Source of the DNA: Virgibacillus litoralis
GTDB taxonomy: Bacteria; Bacillota; Bacilli; Bacillales; Amphibacillaceae
Direction: 5' to 3'
NCBI RefSeq assembly: GCF_017873675.1
Contig: NZ_JAGGKK010000017.1
Span: forward strand, 1-64,000
DNA length: 64,000 nucleotides
The notes beneath the pieces were generated by a model. It saw only the letters and a list, made by a program, of their open reading frames with translations. It was not told the DNA's origin and searched no databases. The position numbers and the translations under genes were made by a program. Below, piece after piece: positions 63,484-64,000 of the stretch; the stretch's first letter is position 1; each line of letters opens with the position of its first letter.

Positions 63484-63945
63484 GTGAAATACTGATATGC
63501 GAGAGTTTCAACTTTAAATCAAGATTTACAATCTAAAATTGCGCAAATTAAAAATGAGGGTTATTTTAAAAAGAAACTATTTTTAAAGATAAATTCACTG
63601 GAACAAAAAAAGAACGGCTGAACTTCATAAAGGTTTTACAATTATTAAAAAAGGGTGAGACATTGGTTGTCACCAAATTGGATCGTGGAAGATACACCAA
63701 CAGGAAGATTAATATTTAATATTATGATGATGTTTATGGAATTTGAAAGAGATATGATTGTAGAACGGACGCAAGAAGGAAAAACTATCGCAAAACAAAA
63801 ACCTGATTTCAGGGAAGGTAGACCAAAAAAGTCTTCCAGGCAACAAAGGGAGCATACTATGAGTTTGCTAGAAAGCCATTCCTATAAAGAAGTAGAAGGT
63901 ATGACAGGAATTCCGAAAAGTACACTAATTAGAGAGAAAAACTAG
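63484..63945 (+). pseudogene. Decayed serine recombinase (resolvase/invertase)
   Basis: The start VKY is followed by TGA (63493-63495) where a glycine is normal, then YARVSTLNQDLQSKIAQIK continues. The frame shifts near 63575 before KDKFTGTKKERLNFIKVLQL and [11 protein letters not shown], and about 30 residues between LDR and [20 protein letters not shown] are missing. The last 96 codons (63655-63945) stay open and contain a C-terminal helix-turn-helix. Stop, frameshift and deletion make it non-functional. Confidence 0.85.
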
Positions 63946-64000
63946 ACAGGTTATTAGGAGTTGAATAAATTTCTTTGAGCTCATAATAGATCATCGTTTG

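Larger units (their letters stand above)
54777..64000. mobile_element. Integrative element at the 3' end of rpsI (right end not in window)
   Basis: The gene content changes abruptly from housekeeping to integrase, phage-type regulators, phage-type replication genes, cargo and a decayed recombinase. The integrase lies at the rpsI-proximal edge and is transcribed towards it, as is usual for elements inserted at gene 3' ends. The rpsI 3' end is a known target of other integrative elements, such as mecD islands in Macrococcus. No second copy of the rpsI end was found up to base 64000, so the extent is unknown. No relaxase, capsid or lysis genes are visible. Confidence 0.75.

Noticed and set aside
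54777-64000. A complete prophage or conjugative element
   Set aside because: No terminase, capsid, tail, lysis, relaxase or type IV secretion genes are visible; only integration, control, replication and cargo genes are seen in this part.

Overview
The window comes from a low-GC Gram-positive bacterium of the family Bacillaceae. The evidence is the gene order, the strong AGGAGG ribosome binding sites, frequent TTG/GTG starts, a CtsR operator, a cysteine T-box and Firmicute-type ribosomal leaders. Protein sequences are close to Bacillus subtilis orthologues. The abundant intergenic repeats remind me of Oceanobacillus/Virgibacillus-like genera, but I cannot name a genus from the sequence alone.

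Layout. 1-151: the 3' part of a 5S rRNA gene and the rRNA operon terminator. 614-6151: an MgtC-family membrane protein, then the heat-shock operon ctsR-mcsA-mcsB-clpC behind a CtsR operator. 7299-15879: radA, yacL, gltX, a cysteine T-box, cysE-cysS-mrnC-rlmB-rae1. 16083-21228: sigH, rpmG, secE, nusG, rplKA, rplJL with its L10 leader, and an RsmC-like methyltransferase. 21769-33978: rpoB, rpoC, the L7Ae-like ybxF, rpsL, rpsG, fusA, tuf. 35070-49657: the S10-spc-alpha ribosomal superoperon with secY, adk, infA and rpoA. 50124-54776: ecfA1-ecfA2-ecfT, truA, rplM, rpsI. This is the standard Bacillus order, but disA, ispD, ispF and map are missing from their usual places.

From the 3' end of rpsI to the window end lies an integrative element. 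It holds a tyrosine integrase facing rpsI, a zinc-finger protein of unknown function, divergent small HTH regulators, and a replication module that matches the organisation of phage SPP1 genes 38-39-40 (initiator, helicase loader, DnaB helicase). A candidate origin lies inside the initiator gene. Next come a zinc-ribbon protein and a cargo segment with a leaderless subtilisin-like protease that overlaps a 68-residue gene resembling the protease's own N-terminal segment, and finally a decayed serine recombinase. I saw no relaxase, structural or lysis genes, so the element is an incomplete view of a phage satellite, mobilisable element or prophage remnant; its far end is not in the window.

The most novel-looking items are the protease/propeptide-like pair (61959-63147), a family of roughly 70-130-bp two-hairpin intergenic elements with five or six clear copies and several degenerate ones, and the phage-type origin inside the initiator gene. 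The long gene-free gaps (after clpC, before cysE, before rpsJ, before ecfA1, before rplM) are built largely of several distinct repeat families.
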